Positions 61,077 through 64,000 of a DNA stretch of 64,000 nt are shown here, piece after piece; within the stretch, counting starts at the first letter, position 1; each line of letters starts with the position of its first letter. The stretch spans positions 1-64,000 of the forward strand of contig NZ_JRGM01000145.1 in assembly GCF_000764665.1 (NCBI RefSeq), given 5' to 3'. A program made the translations under genes and the position numbers. This DNA comes from Aeromonas lacus (GTDB lineage: Bacteria; Pseudomonadota; Gammaproteobacteria; Enterobacterales; Aeromonadaceae). Under the pieces are notes generated by a model, which saw nothing but the letters and a program-made list of their open reading frames with translations, searched no databases and was not told the DNA's origin.

Positions 61077-61859
61077 CTATTCAGCTACTCCCTGGTGGGG
61101 AGTGATATAGCGCGCAGGAGTCTGCCCGGTGTGTTGCCTGAAGAAGCTGATAAAGGCGCTGTCGCTGGAGAACTCCAGTGCCGAGGATATGCGACTGATG
61201 GATTGCCCCTCGGCCAACAGTTCCATCCCCCGTAGCAGTCGCCACTGCTGACGCCACGCCTGATAGCTCATGCCGGTCTCCCGCATAAAGATGCGGCCAA
61301 TGGTCTTGTCACTAGCACCAATCTGTCCGGCTAACTGATTTAGCCGCTCCGGCAGGGCATCTCCCCGTTTCAACTGTTGTAGCCAGCCGCCCAGTCTGGG
61401 ATCGGTCGGTAGCGGCAGCTGCCATGACTCCCGCGGCGCCTGCCCCAACTCCTCCATAAACAGTGCCACCGTCCGTTGTTGCTGCTCTTGCGGTTTGTCC
61501 CACGGCCAGAGCGCCATCCGTTCGATCAGCTCGTGCAGCAGCGGATTGACCGCCAACACCTCCATCGTGCCGGGCAACTCGGGGTGCGGCTGGAAGTAGA
61601 GGGAGCGGTAGGCCACCACACCACGCATCAAGATCCGGTGGGCGGTGCCTGCAGGCAGCCAGGCGGCGCGGGTGGGCGGTAGCAGGCAGACCCGACCTTC
61701 CAGCTCCATGGTCATGCAGCCGGATTGGGCGAACAGCAGCTGATGGCGCTGATGCTGATGCAGACCCGAGTCGTGCCAGCCGAGGGCGGAGGCTATGCCG
61801 ATCACGCTGCCCGTCAGCTGGTCGGGGTCAAAAGGGTGATCGGGAAGAATAAAGGCCAT
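61077..61859 (-). CDS. AraC-family regulator with cupin sensor, divergent from MFS gene
   Basis: A 260-residue regulator with an N-terminal cupin-like domain (about 35-110; HQHQRHQLLFAQSGCM, LPAGTAHRI) and a C-terminal AraC HTH (about 165-255; IGASDKTIGRIFMRETGMSYQAWRQQWRL). Domain order matches the NimR/YeaM group, which controls an adjacent divergent efflux gene. The 92-bp intergenic region to the MFS gene contains the likely shared operator. Confidence 0.9.
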   Translation of the reverse strand: MAFILPDHPFDPDQLTGSVIGIASALGWHDSGLHQHQRHQLLFAQSGCMTMELEGRVCLLPPTRAAWLPAGTAHRILMRGVVAYRSLYFQPHPELPGTMEVLAVNPLLHELIERMALWPWDKPQEQQQRTVALFMEELGQAPRESWQLPLPTDPRLGGWLQQLKRGDALPERLNQLAGQIGASDKTIGRIFMRETGMSYQAWRQQWRLLRGMELLAEGQSISRISSALEFSSDSAFISFFRQHTGQTPARYITPHQGVAE

Positions 61860-61951
61860 ATGTCCGATTTTTGATGTTTATAGTCCTGCTTATTGTAATC
61901 AGACAATTGGCATCTCTCTAGAATGGCGACCTCTTGTGAAGGAGGTGTGTC

Positions 61952-63079
61952 ATGAACAACAAGTTGCCACCGCTCTGGCTGGTGGTGGGATTAATGATGT
62001 TTCCCCAAATTGTGGAGACCATCTACAGCCCGGTACTGACCCACATCGCCATCCAATTTCGGGTGAGCGAGGGGCAGGCATCCCAGACCCTGTCGGTCTA
62101 TTTTCTGGCGTTTGCTGTGGGGGTGGTCTGCTGGGGACGGCTCTGCGATCTGATCGGGCGCCGTCCCGCCATGCTGGCCGGGTTGCTCACCTATGGCGTC
62201 GGCACCTTGCTGGCACTGCTGTCCAATCAGTTTGAAACCCTGCTGCTGGCCCGGGTCATCTCGGCCTTTGGCGCCGCCGTGGGCTCCGTGGTGACCCAGA
62301 CCATGCTGCGCGATAGTTATCAGGGCTGCGATCTGGCGCGGGTCTTCTCGGTGATGGGCATTGCGCTCTCACTCAGTCCGGTGCTGGGGCTGCTCAGTGG
62401 CGGTCAGCTGGCGAGCGGGTTCGGTTATCTCGGGGTATTCTGCGGTCTGCTGGTGCTTGCGGCTCTCTTGCTGCTGGTTGCCTGCTGGCAACTGCCGGAA
62501 ACCCGTCCGGCCACCACCCGGCAAGTCGCACTCTGGCCGCTGGCGTGCCGGATGATGAAGGATGGCGGGCTCTGGCGCAGTGCCATGCTGGTCGCCCTGT
62601 TCAACACCATGCTGTTTGGCTACTACAGTTTGGCCCCGTTCCTGTTTGCCGAATTGGGATTGAGCACCGGCGAGTTTGGTTACTCGGGGATCTTGCTGGC
62701 ACTGGCGACCCTGCTTGGCAGCCTGCTTAACAAGCATCTGCTGGGGAGGGGGTGGCTGCCGTCATCTCTGATCAGACTGGCTTGCGTTTTGGCACTGGTT
62801 GCCGGGCTGCTGGTCTGGACGACTCAGGCCAGCCTCTGGTTCCTGCTGCCCATGATGGGAATCGTGGTGGCCTTCGGACTGGCGATCCCCAACGTGCTGA
62901 GTCAGGCTCTGTTGGCCTATCGCGAGGTGGCAGGCAGTGCTGGCGCCCTGTTCGGGCTTGGCTACTACCTGCTGCTCAGTCTGGGATTGGCGGTGGCGGC
63001 CGGATTGCAGGATCTCGGCCTGTTGCTCAGTGGCTGCGGTCTGCTGGCACTGCTTTGCTGCGGGCGTCGTTCCACGTGA
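61952..63079 (+). CDS. MFS drug-efflux-type transporter (Bcr/CflA family)
   Basis: A 375-residue transporter with about twelve helices. The DHA1 motif A is at GRLCDLIGRRPAML (about 67-80), and the second-half motif is weak. It resembles Bcr/CflA multidrug exporters and sits divergently next to an AraC regulator with a good AAGGAGG ribosome site. Substrate unknown. The stop codon TGA (63077-63079) is inside parS site 4. Confidence 0.9.
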   Translation: MNNKLPPLWLVVGLMMFPQIVETIYSPVLTHIAIQFRVSEGQASQTLSVYFLAFAVGVVCWGRLCDLIGRRPAMLAGLLTYGVGTLLALLSNQFETLLLARVISAFGAAVGSVVTQTMLRDSYQGCDLARVFSVMGIALSLSPVLGLLSGGQLASGFGYLGVFCGLLVLAALLLLVACWQLPETRPATTRQVALWPLACRMMKDGGLWRSAMLVALFNTMLFGYYSLAPFLFAELGLSTGEFGYSGILLALATLLGSLLNKHLLGRGWLPSSLIRLACVLALVAGLLVWTTQASLWFLLPMMGIVVAFGLAIPNVLSQALLAYREVAGSAGALFGLGYYLLLSLGLAVAAGLQDLGLLLSGCGLLALLCCGRRST

Positions 63080-63082
63080 AAC
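63069..63082. other. parS: parS centromere site 4 (covers the MFS stop codon)
   Basis: GTTCCACGTGAAAC, a parS site with one half of the C type and one of the T type, as allowed by the consensus TGTTNCACGTGNAACA. It bridges the stop of the MFS gene and the stop of kdpE. Confidence 0.88.
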
Positions 63083-63083
63083 G

Positions 63084-63767
63084 TCAGTTACCGATAAAGC
63101 GGTAGCCAATACCGGATTCGGTCTCGATAAGCGTCGGTTGCTGGGGGTTATCCCCCAGCTTTTTGCGCAGGCTGGCGATGACGATGCGCAGGTAGTGGGT
63201 GTCCTCCTTGTGGCTTGGCCCCCAGATATCGTTGAGCAGTTGGGTTTGCATTACCAGCTTGCCCGGGTGGCACACCAGCGCCTGCAACAGGGCGAACTCC
63301 TTGCGGGAGAGGGGGATCTCCTCTTCCTTCATGGTCACCTTGTGGCTGCTGATATCGAGCGTCAGGCCGCATTGGGGGAAGTGGCGCCGCTCGCCGCTGC
63401 TGACCCCGGCCCGCTGGCGCAAGAGCACGCGAATGCGGGCCATCATCTCGCCGATGCCGAACGGCTTGCTCATGTAGTCGTTGGCTCCGGCATCCAGCAA
63501 GCGCACCTTCTCCTGCTCGGAATCGCGGGCCGACAACACCAGCACCGGATTGGGGTGGTGTTCGCGAATGGCCTGCAATACCTGAATACCATCGCCGTCC
63601 GGCAGGCCGAGATCGAGGATCACCAGGTCGGGGTTGAGGTGGCGGTATTGCTCCAGCCCCTCGGTGACGCTGACCGCTTCGCTTACCTGATGCCCTTCGG
63701 CAATCAGGCTGATCCGCAGAAAGCGGCGGATCGCCGCTTCATCATCTATGACCAGAATGTGCGCCAT
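63084..63767 (-). CDS. kdpE: KdpE response regulator
   Basis: A 227-residue OmpR-class regulator: acidic residues Asp8-Asp9, phospho-Asp52 (LVILDLGLPDGDGI), late lysine in YMSKPFGIGEM, and a C-terminal winged helix with the KdpE-like IWGP....THYLRI.....RKKL and closing TESGIGYRF. KdpE activates the kdpFABC potassium pump genes, not in this window. The ATG at 63767 overlaps the kdpD stop (TGATG) and has GGAGG upstream. Confidence 0.94.
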   Translation of the reverse strand: MAHILVIDDEAAIRRFLRISLIAEGHQVSEAVSVTEGLEQYRHLNPDLVILDLGLPDGDGIQVLQAIREHHPNPVLVLSARDSEQEKVRLLDAGANDYMSKPFGIGEMMARIRVLLRQRAGVSSGERRHFPQCGLTLDISSHKVTMKEEEIPLSRKEFALLQALVCHPGKLVMQTQLLNDIWGPSHKEDTHYLRIVIASLRKKLGDNPQQPTLIETESGIGYRFIGN

Positions 63768-64000
63768 CAAACCTCCGGTGAATTGAGAGCGAGCGGCAGG
63801 GAGATGCGCATGCAGGTGCCGTTGCCGTTCGGGCCAGAGAATGCCCAAATCTTGCCGCCGTGGGCCTCTATCATAGCGCGGGAAATGGCGAGGCCAAGCC
63901 CGGTGCCACGGCTACCGCAATCGCCCACCGGCTGGGTGTAGAAGAGGTTGAAGATCTTCTCCCGATCCGACTCGGCGATACCGACCCCGATATCGATGAT
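63767..64000 (-). CDS. kdpD: KdpD sensor kinase, C-terminal end (cut by window edge)
   Basis: The last 77 codons of a histidine kinase, open to the right edge. G1 DIGVGIAESDREKIF and G2 SRGTGLGLAIS of the ATPase domain are present, and the sequence ends LPLALNSPEV before TGA. The KdpD-like FYT...GDCGSRGTGLGL segment and the coupled kdpE identify it. The sensor and Usp domains lie outside the window. Confidence 0.93.
   Translation of the reverse strand: MIDIGVGIAESDREKIFNLFYTQPVGDCGSRGTGLGLAISRAMIEAHGGKIWAFSGPNGNGTCMRISLPLALNSPEV

Overview
The window is a chromosomal segment around the replication origin of a gammaproteobacterium, almost certainly Aeromonas. The order mnmG / oriC / mioC / mnmE / yidC-yidD-rnpA-rpmH / amino-acid ABC transporter / dnaA-dnaN-recF-gyrB / hsp20 is the Vibrio-Aeromonas arrangement. 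Proteins are enteric/vibrio-like, base composition is uniformly GC-rich, and an OXA-12/AmpS-type class D beta-lactamase sits inside a CreBCD (BlrAB) locus, which is an Aeromonas trait. The species cannot be fixed from the sequence alone.

Layout. (1) 0.1-4.9 kb, minus strand: a TonB2-type energy-transduction operon (DUF3450, TtpC, ExbB, ExbD, TonB, TPR protein) behind a near-perfect Fur box. (2) 5.1-5.9 kb: a LuxR-family regulator with no luxI beside it, preceded by an inverted repeat. (3) 6.0-8.6 kb, minus: a DeoR-family regulator followed by glmS, with two identical 13-bp operator-like sites. (4) 8.8-13.8 kb, plus: creB/blrA, creC/blrB, class D beta-lactamase, DUF1566 protein, creD, with TTCAC cre/blr tags. 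(5) 13.9-27.6 kb: a secreted DUF4832 glycosidase-like gene convergent with an 11-gene exopolysaccharide (EPS) operon of the Wzx/Wzy type (initiating transferase, outer-membrane barrel, Wza, Wzc/GumC, Wzx, Wzy, three glycosyltransferases, WcaB-like acetyltransferase, small membrane protein). The EPS operon starts 20 bp after glmU, so blocks 4 and 5 separate glmU from its usual neighbour glmS. (6) 27.6-36.0 kb: glmU and the complete atpIBEFHAGDC operon. (7) 36.1-40.4 kb: parB, parA, rsmG, mnmG.

(8) 40.4-41.5 kb: oriC with a GATC-studded AT-rich unwinding region and DnaA boxes, then mioC and a second DnaA-box cluster in its promoter. (9) 41.8-48.1 kb, minus: mnmE, yidC, yidD, rnpA, rpmH, and a three-gene cystine/polar amino-acid ABC transporter. 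(10) 48.4-54.4 kb, plus: dnaA, dnaN, recF, gyrB. (11) 54.4-64.0 kb: mixed accessory genes: GNAT, VOC and its WYL regulator, GlxA-like AraC regulator, metallo-beta-lactamase-fold protein, two small heat-shock genes, avtA, an AraC/MFS divergent pair, kdpE and the 3' end of kdpD.

The most interesting non-coding content is four parS centromere sites between 51.9 and 63.1 kb (the parAB genes are in the same window, on the other side of oriC), two separate ROSE-type RNA thermometers in front of the two hsp20 genes, and the fine structure of oriC. Among proteins, the EPS co-polymerase/kinase has no tyrosine after residue 511, so it cannot carry the usual autophosphorylation tail. No tRNA, rRNA, CRISPR array, insertion sequence or phage gene was seen.
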